Counted from the first letter of the stretch, positions 9,038 to 18,965 are shown. The stretch is DNA of 52,042 bases from Vogesella oryzae (GCF_902829295.1 NZ_CADEPL010000024.1:1-52042), one strand, 5' to 3'. Notes: generated by a model not told the origin, from the sequence alone. Numbers and translations are program-made.

Positions 9038-10795
9038 ATGAACGCTCTGCTCCGTCTGTTTGCCGTGATCACGCCGCTGGCGCTGTCTGCCTGCGCCAGT
9101 TTGCAACCGTCTGCTGCGGCCGCGGTGCCGGCGGCGGGGGCGGTCGAGGCCAGTGCCGCCGAGAGCGCGCCGCCGCCGCGTGACGAGGACAATCCGGCCA
9201 TCCCGCACCAGCAACTGCGACCGGAGTGGTTCTATGGCCTGCTGGCCGGCGAGCTGGCGGCGCAGCGCGGTGCCGCCGCCCAGTCGGCAGAGACCTATAT
9301 CGCGCTGGCCCGCGACACCCGCGACCCGCGCATCGCCCGCCGCGCCGCCGAATTCGCGCTGTACGCCGGCCAGCTGCAAAGTGCCAGTGCGGCACTGAGC
9401 CTGTGGCTGGAGCTGGACCCGGAAGCGGAAACGGCGCGCGAGCAGCTGATTATCTCGTTGCTGCGCTCGGGCAAGCTGGTTGAAAGCCGTCCGCTGATCG
9501 ACGGGCTGCTTAGCCGCCAGCCGCAGCGCGCGGCCGCCATGTTCGTGCAACTGGCACGGCTGTCGGCGCGGCAGACCGACAAACAGGGCGCCGAACAACT
9601 AGTCAGCGAGTTGGCCGCACGTTATCCGGAACTGCCGGAGGCGCGCTTTGCGCTGATCGCGGTGGCGGCAGAGGCCAATGACCAGCCGACGGTGGATGCC
9701 GAGTTCGCTCGCCTGGCGCATATCGCGCCGCAATGGGACTTGCCGGTGATGTGGCAGGTCGATCGCCTGCGTCACCAGTCTGCCGCCGGCGCCATCAGCT
9801 TCCTCAAGCGCGAGCTAGAGCGCCGGCCGCAATCCAGTATCGACATGAATACCAGCTACGTTCGCCTGCTGGCCGGCGAGAAGCGTTTTGCCGAGGCCGA
9901 GGCGTATGTGCGCAGCGTACAGGGACGTTTCGCAGGCAATGCCGAGCTGCTGCACCTGCATGGCCTGCTGGCCTACCAGACCGGCAACTTTGCGCTGGCG
10001 CGCAAGCAGCTGGAGGCGGCGCTGGCGGCCGGTTACAGTGATCCGAACACCTTGCGCTACACCCTCGGCCAACTGGCCGACGAGCAGAAACAGCCGGCTG
10101 AAGCGCGACGCTGGTATCTGCTGGTGGATGATGGCGACAACCTGCTGCCGGCCCGCGTTCGTGCCGCCCAGTTGCAGCTGCTGGATGGCCAGTGGCAGCA
10201 GGCTATCGACAGCCTCAACGAGCTGTCTGCCGATCCGGAAAACTGGCTGCGCGTAATCCAGGCGCAGTCGATGCTGGCGCGCGAAGCCCGACAGTATGAT
10301 GCCGCCTTGAAGATTCTCAATGGGGCGCTGGCGCAGGAAACAGACCAGGCCGATCTGCTGTACGAGCGTGCCTTGCTGCTGGACCAGTTGGGCCGCTCGG
10401 CAGAGGCAGAAGAGGATTTGCGTAACGTGGTGCGACAGAAGCCGGGCGATGCCCAGAGCCTGAATGCGCTGGGCTACGTGATGACCAACCGCGGCGTAAA
10501 GCTCAAGGAAGCGCAGGGCTATATCGAACAGGCGCTGAAGGCTGAGCCGGACAACGCCATGATCCAGGACAGCCTGGGCTGGGTGCTGTTCAAGCAGGGG
10601 CATCTGGCCGAGGCGCTGCAACAACTGAAGGCATCCTACGGCAAAATGCCGGATGCCGAGGTGGGGGCGCATCTGGGCGAAGTGCTGTGGGCGCTTGGCC
10701 GCAAGGACGAGGCGCGCCAGGTGTGGGGCGAGGCCGGCAAGGGTGCGCCGGATAATCCGGTGTTGAAGGAAACGCTGGATCGCCTGAAACCATGA
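9038..10795 (+). CDS. TPR-repeat lipoprotein
   Basis: A 585-residue protein with a lipoprotein signal (LSAC, Cys19), a low-complexity Ala/Pro linker to ~55, then about a dozen tetratricopeptide-like helical pairs to the C terminus; typical TPR units appear around [22 protein letters not shown] and [12 protein letters not shown]. It is the standard upstream neighbour of lolB in betaproteobacteria and overlaps it by 4 bp (ATGA), so the two are translationally coupled. Presumably an outer-membrane assembly or scaffold factor; no specific function is established for it here. Confidence 0.85.
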   Translation: MNALLRLFAVITPLALSACASLQPSAAAAVPAAGAVEASAAESAPPPRDEDNPAIPHQQLRPEWFYGLLAGELAAQRGAAAQSAETYIALARDTRDPRIARRAAEFALYAGQLQSASAALSLWLELDPEAETAREQLIISLLRSGKLVESRPLIDGLLSRQPQRAAAMFVQLARLSARQTDKQGAEQLVSELAARYPELPEARFALIAVAAEANDQPTVDAEFARLAHIAPQWDLPVMWQVDRLRHQSAAGAISFLKRELERRPQSSIDMNTSYVRLLAGEKRFAEAEAYVRSVQGRFAGNAELLHLHGLLAYQTGNFALARKQLEAALAAGYSDPNTLRYTLGQLADEQKQPAEARRWYLLVDDGDNLLPARVRAAQLQLLDGQWQQAIDSLNELSADPENWLRVIQAQSMLAREARQYDAALKILNGALAQETDQADLLYERALLLDQLGRSAEAEEDLRNVVRQKPGDAQSLNALGYVMTNRGVKLKEAQGYIEQALKAEPDNAMIQDSLGWVLFKQGHLAEALQQLKASYGKMPDAEVGAHLGEVLWALGRKDEARQVWGEAGKGAPDNPVLKETLDRLKP

Positions 10796-11367
10796 GTCTG
10801 TCTCGCTGGCTGCTAACCGGCAGCGTGCTGTTGCTGGCCGCCTGTGCCACCACCAGCGAAGTTGCCGAGCCGATGCCGGTGGTGGCGGCCAACGTTGTCG
10901 ATAGCCCGTTCAGCGTCAGTGGCCGTCTGGCGGTGAGTTACCAGGGCAAGGGCCATGTCGCGAACTTTGACTGGCAACACAGTCCCGGCAGTGATCAGCT
11001 GAATGTCAAAACGCCCATCGGCACCACCGTGGCCAGTCTGTCCCGTGATGCCGGTGGTGTGGTGCTGGTCGCGGATGGACAGGAGCGGCGGGCGGCGGAT
11101 GTCGAGACCCTCACCGAGGCCACGCTGGGTTGGCCGCTGCCACTTTCCAATCTGGCCTGGTGGGCGCGCGGTCTGGCTGCGCCCGGCATCCCGAGCGAAC
11201 AGTCTGCCGATGGCCGTTTGCAGCAGCAGGGGTGGCTGATCCGTAATCTGAAAGACGCGACCACCAGCCAGCCCCGCCGGCTGGAACTGGAACGCGAGGG
11301 GCTGACCATCCGGCTGGTGTTTTCCGAATGGCGTGCCAGTAATGCTTTAACTCCGATACTGCCATGA
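10792..11367 (+). CDS. lolB: Outer-membrane lipoprotein LolB
   Basis: A 191-residue lipoprotein receptor that accepts lipoproteins from LolA and inserts them into the outer membrane. Lipobox LLAAC gives an acylated Cys18. The body fits LolB: FSVSGRLAVSYQGKG strand, FDWQHS, LNVKTPIGTTVASL and LPLSNLAWWARG. It overlaps both neighbours by 4 bp (ATGA), within a TPR lipoprotein-lolB-ispE operon. Confidence 0.92.
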   Translation: MSLSRWLLTGSVLLLAACATTSEVAEPMPVVAANVVDSPFSVSGRLAVSYQGKGHVANFDWQHSPGSDQLNVKTPIGTTVASLSRDAGGVVLVADGQERRAADVETLTEATLGWPLPLSNLAWWARGLAAPGIPSEQSADGRLQQQGWLIRNLKDATTSQPRRLELEREGLTIRLVFSEWRASNALTPILP

Positions 11368-12218
11368 ATCTGCAATTTCACCGTTTTTTCGCGCCCGCCA
11401 AGCTCAATCTGACGCTGTTGATTACCGGCAAGCGTGCCGATGGTTACCATCTGCTGGACAGCGATTTCCGTTTTATCGATTTCGGTGACGATATCGACAT
11501 CGCCGTGCGCGACGATGGCCGTATCGTGCTGGAGACGCCGCTAGCCGGCGTTGATCCGGAGCATGACCTGACGGTACGTGCCGCGCGTTTGCTGCAGCAG
11601 GCCAGCGGCTGCCGGCTGGGTGCCAGCTTGCGGGTAACCAAGCGTATCCCGATGGGCGGCGGACTGGGTGGTGGTTCCTCGGATGCCGCCACCGTGCTGC
11701 TGGCGCTCAACACGCTGTGGGGTTGCGGCTTGTCGCGCCAGACTTTGATGGCGCTGGGTGTGCAGTTGGGCGCCGATGTGCCGGTATTCATCTTCGGCCG
11801 CAATGCCCGTGCCCGTGGCATCGGCGAACAGCTGGAGGCGATCGACCTGCCTGAAGCCTGGTATGTGGTATGCAAACCACCAGTGTCGGTGCCGACCGGG
11901 CCTGTTTTCCAGCGCTTTTCGCAAAAGCTGTTGACAGGCGAGATCCGGTTCTCCATAATGCGAAGCCTGTTCGATGCGACGCAAAAACAAAACGATTTGC
12001 AGTCGATCGTGACAGAAATGTATCCAGCGGTAAATGAAGCATTGAATCGACTGAGTGAGTACGGTTCGCCGCTGATGACAGGTTCGGGAGCATGCGTGTT
12101 TCTGGAGCTGGCCAGTGAAGATCAAGCAAAATCAGTATTCCAGTCCTTGTCGAAAGATATGGTCGGATTTGTTGCCAAGGGGTTAGCGACGCATCCGCTG
12201 TACGACGGGGAAGCATAA
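11364..12218 (+). CDS. ispE: 4-diphosphocytidyl-2-C-methyl-D-erythritol kinase
   Basis: A 284-residue GHMP kinase, the fourth step of the MEP isoprenoid pathway: phosphorylates CDP-ME with ATP. Substrate motif PAKLNLTL (11-18), ATP-binding glycine-rich motif PMGGGLGGGSSDAA (~96-109), GADVPVF and the C-terminal MTGSGACVF are all present. Overlaps lolB by 4 bp. The first tRNA-Gln begins 8 bp after its stop, so the tRNAs may be processed from the same transcript. Confidence 0.95.
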   Translation: MNLQFHRFFAPAKLNLTLLITGKRADGYHLLDSDFRFIDFGDDIDIAVRDDGRIVLETPLAGVDPEHDLTVRAARLLQQASGCRLGASLRVTKRIPMGGGLGGGSSDAATVLLALNTLWGCGLSRQTLMALGVQLGADVPVFIFGRNARARGIGEQLEAIDLPEAWYVVCKPPVSVPTGPVFQRFSQKLLTGEIRFSIMRSLFDATQKQNDLQSIVTEMYPAVNEALNRLSEYGSPLMTGSGACVFLELASEDQAKSVFQSLSKDMVGFVAKGLATHPLYDGEA

Positions 12219-12225
12219 AGGATAC

Positions 12226-12302
12226 TGGGGAGTCGCCAAGTTGGTTAAGGCACCGGATTTTGATTCCGGCATTCGAAGGTTCGAATCCTTCCTCCTCAGC
12301 CA
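12226..12302 (+). tRNA. tRNA-Gln (anticodon TTG), copy 1
   Basis: 77 nt including CCA. The acceptor TGGGGAG pairs with CTCCTCA; the anticodon stem CCGGA/TCCGG encloses TTTTGAT (anticodon TTG); the T arm contains GGTTCGAATCC. Begins 8 bp after ispE. Confidence 0.96.
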
Positions 12303-12327
12303 AATCTCTGCATGACTGAAAGAATAC

Positions 12328-12404
12328 TGGGGAGTCGCCAAGTTGGTTAAGGCACCGGATTTTGATTCCGGCATTCGAAGGTTCGAATCCTTCCTCCTCA
12401 GCCA
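12328..12404 (+). tRNA. tRNA-Gln (anticodon TTG), copy 2
   Basis: Identical over 77 nt to the copy starting at 12226, exactly 102 bp downstream. The bases just upstream (AATAC versus GATAC) are also nearly the same, which suggests a recent tandem duplication. Confidence 0.96.
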
Positions 12405-12428
12405 AACTTCCAGCAGTGAAGTAAGAAA

Positions 12429-12462
12429 AAAAGCGTGTAAGTTTCCCTTACACGCTTTTTCT
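12429..12462 (+). terminator. Rho-independent terminator after tRNA-Gln pair
   Basis: A 13-bp stem (12429-12441 with 12447-12459) with a TTTCC loop and a T-rich 3' side (TTTTTCTTT). It separates the tRNAs from prs, which starts only 28 bp later; prs then needs a promoter inside this stretch or read-through. Confidence 0.9.
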
Positions 12463-12489
12463 TTATCTCCCGATCCAAGGCATAGAGTT

Positions 12490-13473
12490 ATGGCGGCTTA
12501 CGACAGTTTGATGGTCTTCACCGGTACCGCAAATCCGGAACTTGCACAAAACGTGGTCAAGCACCTCGATATTTCCCTCGGCCGTGCCGATGTGGGCAAG
12601 TTCAGCGATGGTGAAGTGGCAGTGGAATTGCTGGAGAACGTGCGCGGTCGCGACGTGTTCATCCTGCAGCCGACCTGTGCTCCGACCAACGATAACCTGA
12701 TGGAAATCCTGACCATGGCCGACGCGCTCAAGCGCGCTTCCGCCGGTCGTATCACCGCGGCGATTCCGTACTTCGGTTATGCCCGCCAGGATCGTCGTCC
12801 GCGTTCCGCCCGTGTACCGATTACCGCCAAGCTGGTGGCCAACATGTTGACCAGCGCCGGTATCGACCGCGTGCTGACCGTTGACCTGCATGCCGACCAG
12901 ATCCAGGGTTTCTTCGACATGCCGGTGGACAACGTCTACGCCACCCCGGTACTGCTGAAAGACATCCGTTCGCAGCGTATTGACGATCTGATCGTGGTCA
13001 GCCCGGACGTTGGCGGTGTGGTGCGTGCCCGTGCCGTGGCCAAGGCGCTGAATACCGACCTCGCCATCATCGACAAGCGTCGCCCGAAGGCCAACGTGGC
13101 GGAGGTGATGAACATCATCGGTGATATCGAAGGCCGTACCTGTCTGATCATCGATGACATGATCGACACTGCGAACACCCTGTGCAAGGCTGCTTCTGCG
13201 CTGAAAGAGCGTGGTGCCGAGCGTGTACTGGCCTACGCCTCCCATGCCGTGTTCTCCGGCCAGGCGGTAGACCGCATCAATAATTCGGACATCGACCAGG
13301 TGGTGATCACCGATACCATCCCGCTGTCGGCCGCCGCCAAACAGAGCAGCCGCATCCGCGTGGTATCCATCGCCGGCCTGATCGCCGAGACGCTTCGTCG
13401 CATCAATAACGAAGAGTCGGTGTCCTATCTCTTCAACGAAGAGCTGGTTTCGGCAGGCGCTGTCCTGCCGTAA
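12490..13473 (+). CDS. prs: Ribose-phosphate pyrophosphokinase (PRPP synthetase)
   Basis: A 327-residue cytosolic enzyme making PRPP from ribose 5-phosphate and ATP for nucleotide, histidine, tryptophan and NAD synthesis. Hallmarks: [25 protein letters not shown] (ATP-binding), the [12 protein letters not shown] metal-binding loop, [11 protein letters not shown], the DKRRP flexible loop and the PRPP-binding [13 protein letters not shown]. Start chosen at 12490: AAGG lies just upstream and the [12 protein letters not shown] start fits the family; the frame is open further upstream but would run through tRNA-Gln copy 2. Confidence 0.97.
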   Translation: MAAYDSLMVFTGTANPELAQNVVKHLDISLGRADVGKFSDGEVAVELLENVRGRDVFILQPTCAPTNDNLMEILTMADALKRASAGRITAAIPYFGYARQDRRPRSARVPITAKLVANMLTSAGIDRVLTVDLHADQIQGFFDMPVDNVYATPVLLKDIRSQRIDDLIVVSPDVGGVVRARAVAKALNTDLAIIDKRRPKANVAEVMNIIGDIEGRTCLIIDDMIDTANTLCKAASALKERGAERVLAYASHAVFSGQAVDRINNSDIDQVVITDTIPLSAAAKQSSRIRVVSIAGLIAETLRRINNEESVSYLFNEELVSAGAVLP

Positions 13474-13534
13474 ACGTCGGCCCCGCTGGTCGCGGCGGGG
13501 CGGGCGACTTTCAATGAAACTGGAGTAATACTCA

Positions 13535-13822
13535 ATGGCAATCGAACTGATCGCTGCCAAGCGCGAACTGGAAGGTACTGGTGCGAGCCGCCGCCTGCGT
13601 CGCGCTGGCCAAACCCCGGCTGTTGTTTACGGTGCAGGTAAAGAAGCCGTATCCATCACCCTGGACCACAACACCATTTACTACGCACTGAAGAACGAAG
13701 CTTTCCACAAGGAAACCATCGAGCTGGTGATCGACGGTCAGAAGGAGCTGGTAAAAGTTGCCGACTTCCAACTGCACCCGTTCAAGCAGCTGGTTCTGCA
13801 TCTGGACTTCGCTCGCGCGTAA
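13535..13822 (+). CDS. rplY: 50S ribosomal protein L25 (short form)
   Basis: A 95-residue 5S-rRNA-binding ribosomal protein. The N-terminal L25 domain is complete (RRLRRAGQTPAVVYGAG, ending LHLDFARA). Many betaproteobacteria carry a ~190-200-residue CTC/TL5 form with a second beta domain; here the protein stops after the first domain, as in E. coli, and a terminator follows, so this does not look like a frameshifted long form. GGAG precedes the ATG. Position between prs and pth is the usual one. Confidence 0.94.
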   Translation: MAIELIAAKRELEGTGASRRLRRAGQTPAVVYGAGKEAVSITLDHNTIYYALKNEAFHKETIELVIDGQKELVKVADFQLHPFKQLVLHLDFARA

Positions 13823-13859
13823 TGCATGCGTGCCGCTCTGTCTGACAGAGTGGTGACAG

Positions 13860-13892
13860 ACCCGCTGACCGGTTACCTGGCAGCGGGTTTTT
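13860..13892 (+). terminator. Rho-independent terminator after rplY
   Basis: An 8-bp stem ACCCGCTG/CAGCGGGT (13860-13867 with 13881-13888) is followed by TTTTT, 16 bp before the pth start. Confidence 0.8.
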
Positions 13893-13908
13893 CATTGGAA
13901 CGACACCC

Positions 13909-14487
13909 ATGACGATCCGTCTGGTAGTCGGGCTGGGCAACCCCGGTCCGGAATACGAAAAGACCCGGCACAACGCCGGTTTCTGGCTGGTGGACGAGCT
14001 GGCCTGGCAACACAAGGCCAAGCTGCATGCCGAGGGCAAATTCTTCGGCGAGGCTGCGCGTGCCACGTTGGCCGCTGGCGATGTCTGGCTGCTCAAGCCG
14101 ATGACTTATATGAACCTGTCCGGTCAGGCAGTCGCCGCGCTGGCGCGCTTCTACAAGATCGCGCCGGAAGAGATTCTGGTGGTGCATGACGAGCTGGATC
14201 TGCAGCCGGGTACCGCCCGCCTGAAGCAGGGCGGTGGCCACGGTGGCCACAATGGCCTGAAAGACATTATTGCCCGGCTGGGCAGCCCCAATTTCTGGCG
14301 CTTGCGGCTCGGCATCGGCCACCCGGGCGATCGCAACGAAGTGGCCAACTTCGTGTTGAAGAAGGCGCGTGCCGAAGAGCAGCAGGCCATCGACGATGCG
14401 CTGGCCAAGTCGCTGCAGGTGATGCCGGAAGTGCTGGCCGGCAATATGGCCGCGGCGATGAAGACGCTGCACACCGCCGCAAAGTAA
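13909..14487 (+). CDS. pth: Peptidyl-tRNA hydrolase
   Basis: A 192-residue enzyme that releases tRNA from stalled peptidyl-tRNA. Conserved [17 protein letters not shown] (with the catalytic His), [24 protein letters not shown] and [13 protein letters not shown] are all present. Size fits the family. GGAACG precedes the ATG. One 9-mer copy lies inside at 14067. Confidence 0.97.
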   Translation: MTIRLVVGLGNPGPEYEKTRHNAGFWLVDELAWQHKAKLHAEGKFFGEAARATLAAGDVWLLKPMTYMNLSGQAVAALARFYKIAPEEILVVHDELDLQPGTARLKQGGGHGGHNGLKDIIARLGSPNFWRLRLGIGHPGDRNEVANFVLKKARAEEQQAIDDALAKSLQVMPEVLAGNMAAAMKTLHTAAK

Positions 14488-14492
14488 TGGGC

Positions 14493-14512
14493 TGCGGCCA
14501 ACGTTGGCCGCA
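14493..14512. repeat. Head-to-head pair of the GCGGCCAAC 9-mer
   Basis: A perfect 20-bp palindrome starting 5 bp after the pth stop, same sequence as at 2735-2754. No T-tract follows. Confidence 0.9.
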
Positions 14513-14604
14513 ACATTGCACAAAATTCAGGCAGCCGAAGTGTTAAAATCGCTGCCTTGCTGCCATGCCCCGCGGGGCGGGCCGAATATTTTCGAGGAAT
14601 GATC

Positions 14605-15696
14605 ATGAGTCTGAAGTGCGGTATCGTCGGCTTGCCCAACGTCGGCAAATCCACCCTGTTCAATGCGCTGACCAAGGCTGGCATCGAAGCGGCCAACTAC
14701 CCGTTCTGCACCATTGAGCCGAACGTCGGCATCGTGGAAGTGCCGGATCATCGCCTGGCCGAACTGGCCAAGATCATCAACCCGCAGAAAATCCAGCCGG
14801 CCATCGTCGAGTTCGTCGACATCGCTGGCCTGGTGGCGGGCGCCTCCAAGGGCGAGGGCCTGGGCAACCAGTTCCTGGCCAATATCCGCGAGACCGACGC
14901 CATCGTTAACGTGGTGCGCTGCTTCGAAGACGGCAACATCGTGCATGTGGCCGGCAAGGTCGATCCGATCGCCGACATCGAAACCATCGGTACCGAGCTG
15001 GCGCTGGCCGACTTGACCACCGTGGAAAAGGCTCTGGCCCGTGACGGCAAGAAAGCCAAGGCTGGCGACAAGGAAGCGCAGAAGCTGGTACCGGTGCTGG
15101 AAAAACTGCTGCCGCACCTGAACGAAGGCAAGCCGGCACGCGCGCTGAAGCTGGACGAAGAAGAAATCGCCGCGCTCAAGCCGCTGTGCCTGCTGACCAT
15201 CAAGCCGGCGATGTATGTGGCCAACGTGGCCGAAGACGGCTTCGAAAACAACGCCCACCTCGACCGTCTGAAGGCGCTGGCTGCTGCCGAAGGCGCGCCG
15301 GTGGTGGCGCTGTGTGCCGCCATCGAAAGCGAAATCGCCGAGCTGGACGATGACGACAAGGCCGAGTTCCTGTCCTCCATGGGGCTGGAAGAGCCGGGCC
15401 TGAACCGTCTGATCCGTGCCGGTTACGACCTGCTGGGGCTGCAAACCTACTTCACCGCCGGGGTGAAGGAAGTGCGCGCCTGGACCATCCACAAGGGCGA
15501 TACCGCACCGAAGGCGGCCGGTGTGATCCACACCGACTTCGAGCGCGGTTTCATCCGTGCCCAGACCATCGCCTTTGATGACTTCGTTGCCCTGGGTGGC
15601 GAAGCCAAGGCCAAGGAAGCCGGCAAGATGCGCGCCGAAGGCAAGGATTACGTGGTGCAGGATGGTGACGTACTGAACTTCCTGTTCAACGTTTAA
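14605..15696 (+). CDS. ychF: Redox-regulated ribosome-binding ATPase YchF (OLA1 family)
   Basis: A 363-residue Obg-family P-loop NTPase, E. coli YchF length, that binds ribosomes and prefers ATP. G1 GLPNVGKST (~9-17), G3 [17 protein letters not shown], a coiled-coil insertion (~130-190) and a C-terminal TGS domain with ARTGLEWT-equivalent sequence [20 protein letters not shown]. The start at 14605 has GAGGA at proper spacing; the in-frame ATG at 14599 abuts the ribosome-binding site. Standard pth-ychF neighbours. Confidence 0.96.
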   Translation: MSLKCGIVGLPNVGKSTLFNALTKAGIEAANYPFCTIEPNVGIVEVPDHRLAELAKIINPQKIQPAIVEFVDIAGLVAGASKGEGLGNQFLANIRETDAIVNVVRCFEDGNIVHVAGKVDPIADIETIGTELALADLTTVEKALARDGKKAKAGDKEAQKLVPVLEKLLPHLNEGKPARALKLDEEEIAALKPLCLLTIKPAMYVANVAEDGFENNAHLDRLKALAAAEGAPVVALCAAIESEIAELDDDDKAEFLSSMGLEEPGLNRLIRAGYDLLGLQTYFTAGVKEVRAWTIHKGDTAPKAAGVIHTDFERGFIRAQTIAFDDFVALGGEAKAKEAGKMRAEGKDYVVQDGDVLNFLFNV

Positions 15697-15710
15697 GCAT
15701 CACCACCGAC

Positions 15711-15754
15711 AACACCCCGCCGCCGGGCCGCAAGGCCTTGCTGCGGGGTGTTTG
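15711..15754 (+). terminator. Rho-independent terminator of ychF
   Basis: Arms AACACCCCGC (15711-15720) and GCGGGGTGTT (15743-15752), with a nested GGCCGCAAGGCC hairpin between, then TTT. Confidence 0.82.
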
Positions 15755-15825
15755 CATGTCTGTCGCGCGATAGGGGGTCGATCGCCCTAGGGCGGCGCGG
15801 GCCGCGGATGCTTGCAGCTGCCGCG

Positions 15826-15861
15826 CTCAAAACAAAAACGGCCAACCCGCAGGTTGGCCGC
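15826..15861 (-). terminator. Rho-independent terminator of glnK-amtB, built from inverted 9-mers
   Basis: Arms CGGCCAACC (15839-15847) and GGTTGGCCG (15852-15860) with a CGCA loop. On the minus strand the stem is followed by TTTTTGTTTTG. The right arm holds an exact GCGGCCAAC 9-mer; the left arm is one base off. Positioned 23 bp beyond the amtB stop. Confidence 0.87.
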
Positions 15862-15883
15862 ATTGTGCTGGAGAGCGGAAGGG

Positions 15884-17194
15884 TTATTCCACGCGCTCGC
15901 CGTGCAGGACCACGTCCAGACCTTCGCGTTCTTCTTCTTCGCTGACACGCAGGCCCATTACTGCATCGACAATCTTCAGCAGCACGAAGGTGACGATGCC
16001 GCAGTAGATGGCGGTGGCGCCAACGCCGATGGCCTGGGTCATCAGGCTGCCTTCCACGCCGCCGATGTCTTTTACCGCAAATACACCGGTCAGCAGGGCG
16101 CCGATGATACCGCCGATACCATGCACGCCGAAGGCGTCCAGCGAGTCATCGTATTTCAGCATGTGTTTCAGGCTGGTGGCGCTCCAGTAGCACACCACCC
16201 CGGCTACCAGGCCGATGACCAGTGCGCCCTTGGCATCAACAAAACCAGCGGCCGGGGTAATGGCAACCAGACCAGCAACCGCACCGGACACGATGCCCAG
16301 TACCGACGGTTTGCCTTTGGCGATCCATTCTGCAGCCATCCAGCCCAGTGCGGCGATGCCGGTAGCTACCTGGGTGGCAACCATGGCCATGGCGGCACGG
16401 CCATCGGCGGCGACGGCGGAGCCGGCGTTGAAGCCGAACCAGCCTACCCACAGCATGGAAGCGCCAACCAGCGTCAGTACCAGGTTATGCGGTGGCATGG
16501 CTTCCTTGCCGAAGCCGACACGCTTGCCCAGCACCAGTGCCGCTACCAGACCGGCAACACCGGCGTTGATGTGCACTACGGTACCACCGGCAAAGTCCAG
16601 CACGCCCTTGTCGGCCATCCAGCCGCCCGGCGCCCACACCCAGTGTGCAACCGGTGCGTAGACCACCAGCGACCACAGCACCATGAAGACCAGCATGGAG
16701 GAGAACTTCATGCGTTCGGCAAAGGCGCCGGTGATCAGAGCCGGAGTAATGATGGCGAAGGTCATCTGGAACATCATGAACACGCCTTCCGGAATGGTGC
16801 TCGCCAGCGGGTGTACGGTCAGCTTGCCGGCATCCTTCAGGTACAGCATGCCGTCCAGCAGCACACGGTCGAGGCCGCCGATTACGCTGTTGCCCGGGCT
16901 GAAGGCCAGGCTGTAGCCGATAATGGTCCACAGCACAGTCATTGCCGCGCAGATGGCAAAGCTTTGCATCAGGGTGGCCAGTACGTTTTTCTTGCGCACC
17001 ATGCCGGCATAGAACAGTGCCAGACCCGGAATGGTCATGAACAGCACCAGTGCAGTGGAGGTCATCATCCAGGCGGTATCACCGGCGCTGATGGTGGACG
17101 CGGCAACCAGGTTGGCAGTGCCGTCTGCCATGGCCGGCAGGGAGGCCAGCGCACCGGCGCCGGCAGCAGCAAGCAGTTTCTTGTTCATATACAT
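15884..17194 (-). CDS. amtB: Ammonium transporter AmtB
   Basis: A 436-residue polytopic inner-membrane protein (11 helices expected) with a cleavable signal peptide (KKLLAAAGAGALASLPAMA), as in other proteobacterial AmtB. Visible signatures: ALFYAGMVRKKNVL, FQMTFAIITPALITGAFAERMKF, the pore histidine in GGTVVHINAGVAGLVAAL, WVGWFGFNAGSA and the second pore histidine region DAFGVHGIGGIIGALLTG. A second ATG two codons in (17188) is an equally possible start. Lies 29 bp downstream of glnK; the PII protein plugs the channel when nitrogen is plentiful. Confidence 0.97.
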   Translation of the reverse strand: MYMNKKLLAAAGAGALASLPAMADGTANLVAASTISAGDTAWMMTSTALVLFMTIPGLALFYAGMVRKKNVLATLMQSFAICAAMTVLWTIIGYSLAFSPGNSVIGGLDRVLLDGMLYLKDAGKLTVHPLASTIPEGVFMMFQMTFAIITPALITGAFAERMKFSSMLVFMVLWSLVVYAPVAHWVWAPGGWMADKGVLDFAGGTVVHINAGVAGLVAALVLGKRVGFGKEAMPPHNLVLTLVGASMLWVGWFGFNAGSAVAADGRAAMAMVATQVATGIAALGWMAAEWIAKGKPSVLGIVSGAVAGLVAITPAAGFVDAKGALVIGLVAGVVCYWSATSLKHMLKYDDSLDAFGVHGIGGIIGALLTGVFAVKDIGGVEGSLMTQAIGVGATAIYCGIVTFVLLKIVDAVMGLRVSEEEEREGLDVVLHGERVE

Positions 17195-17223
17195 GATCCC
17201 TCTATCGCTCGTGTTGTACTGGT

Positions 17224-17637
<414 letters not shown>

Positions 17638-17727
17638 TTAATTTTCCTTTAATTTCAATTGGCTACTTTGTTTTGGTGCATTGCTGGGTCTTGTAGGGGT
17701 GGTCTGCACCATTTGCGTAGCCGGGGC

Positions 17728-17744
17728 TGCGCTGCATTGGTGCA
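17728..17744. promoter_or_regulatory. Probable NtrC binding site upstream of glnK
   Basis: TGCGCTGCATTGGTGCA fits the NtrC dyad (TGCAC...GGTGCA) with one arm slightly degenerate, ~95-110 bp upstream of the -24 element. More half sites (TGCACC at 17705-17710 and GGTGCA around 17675) lie between it and the promoter. Confidence 0.55.
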
Positions 17745-17820
17745 TGCCGGCTTTGTGCAGTAGCAGGGGCTTTTTGCTAAACTCAAACCTTACCCTTCAT
17801 GACAAAGTCAAGGTCACGCC

Positions 17821-18105
17821 ATGCTCAGCCAGAAACTGTTTGATGAGATCAGCAACAAGATCAGCGAAACCATTGCCGCCAGCCCGGCCAAGGATCTGGA
17901 GAAGAATATCAAGGCCATGATGGCCGCTACCTTTACGCGCATGGATCTGGTGACGCGCGAAGAATTCGATATCCAGCAAGAGGTATTGGCGCAGACCCGC
18001 GCACAGCTGACCGCGATGGAAGCCCGCCTGCAGCAGCTGGAAGCCGCGCTGCACGGTGGCGAGGCTGACGCTGCGGGTGATGCGCCCGCAGCAGCGCAAG
18101 ACTGA
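17821..18105 (+). CDS. ubiK: Ubiquinone biosynthesis accessory factor UbiK (YqiC/BMFP family)
   Basis: A 94-residue small protein with an N-terminal amphipathic membrane-active segment (KLFDEISNKISETI) and a C-terminal coiled coil (~60-78, LTAMEARLQQLEAAL), the BMFP arrangement. Known role: partners UbiJ in the aerobic coenzyme Q assembly complex. It lies 12 bp upstream of comM on the same strand; the ubiK-comM pairing is common in proteobacteria. The ATG directly follows the GTCACGCC leader and is the natural start. Confidence 0.88.
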   Translation: MLSQKLFDEISNKISETIAASPAKDLEKNIKAMMAATFTRMDLVTREEFDIQQEVLAQTRAQLTAMEARLQQLEAALHGGEADAAGDAPAAAQD

Positions 18106-18117
18106 TCAAGGCCGATC

Positions 18118-18965
18118 ATGTCGCTTGCCATTTGCCTTAGCCGCGCGCTGGCCGGGGTGCATGCTCCGGAAGTGGCGGTAGAGGTACATCTGGCAAACGG
18201 GTTGCCGGCATTCACCCTGGTTGGCCTGCCGGATACTGAAGTCAAGGAAAGCCGCGAGCGGGTACGTGCGGCTTTATTGCAATCCGGATTCGATTTCCCT
18301 GCCCGGCGTATCACCGTCAATCTGGCGCCCGCCGATTTGCCCAAGGAGTCCGGCCGCTTCGATCTGCCGATCGCCGTCGCGCTGCTGGCGGCTGCCGGCC
18401 AATTGCCGCCCGATGTGCTGACAGGTTATGAACTGGCTGGCGAACTGGCGCTGAATGGCGCGCTACGCCCGGTTCGAGGCGCGCTGGCCATGGTGGCGGC
18501 AGCGCGGAATAGTGGCCGTAAATTCATCCTGCCCCGCATTAGTGCGCAAGAGGCGGCCCTGGTGCAGGGCGTTGAAATTCTGGCCGCCGATACCCTGGCC
18601 GAGGTTTGTGCTCATCTGGCCGGTTTGACGACCTTGCCTCGTTGCCAGCCGGTTGTCGAGCCGGCGCCGGCAGCCTCGTATCCGGATTTGCTGGATGTGC
18701 GCGGGCAGGGGGCGGCCAAGCTGGCGCTGGAAGTGGCAGCTGCCGGCGGGCATAGCCTGTTGCTGCAAGGCCCTCCCGGCACCGGCAAGTCGATGTTGGC
18801 CGCACGCTTGCCCGGCTTGCTGCCACCGATGGCGCATAGCGAGGCGCTGGAAAGTGCCGCCGTGCATTCGCTGGCCGGTGGTGGTTTTGTTGCGGCCAAC
18901 TGGGGGCAGCGTCCCTACCGGCACCCTCACCATACCGCTTCGGCGGTGGCGCTGGTCGGCGGCGG
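18118..18965 (+). pseudogene. comM: comM, 5' part (interrupted by Tn7-like element)
   Basis: The N-terminal ~282 codons of the Mg-chelatase-like AAA+ helicase ComM/YifB, which promotes branch migration during integration of transforming DNA. It has the N-terminal S5-like fold (VEVHLANGLPAFTLVGLPD) and the Walker A motif GPPGTGKSML (~221-230). The frame is native up to ALVGGG and is then cut by the transposon; the reading frame continues 88 bp into the element and stops at 19053. Walker B lies in the other fragment at 47225 onward, so neither piece can be an active ATPase. Joining 18118-18965 to 47181-47844 gives 504 in-frame codons including the stop. Confidence 0.96.
18961..18965. repeat. 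Target-site duplication GGCGG (left copy)
   Basis: Identical to 47176-47180. A 5-bp duplication is the size made by Tn7-family transposition. Confidence 0.93.

Noticed and set aside
12343-12489. N-terminal extension of prs
   Set aside because: It would run through tRNA-Gln copy 2 and its terminator; the true start at 12490 has a ribosome-binding site.
13823-13859. Lost C-terminal half of a long L25
   Set aside because: The stop is followed within 40 bp by a terminator and then pth; no residual CTC-domain sequence is readable.
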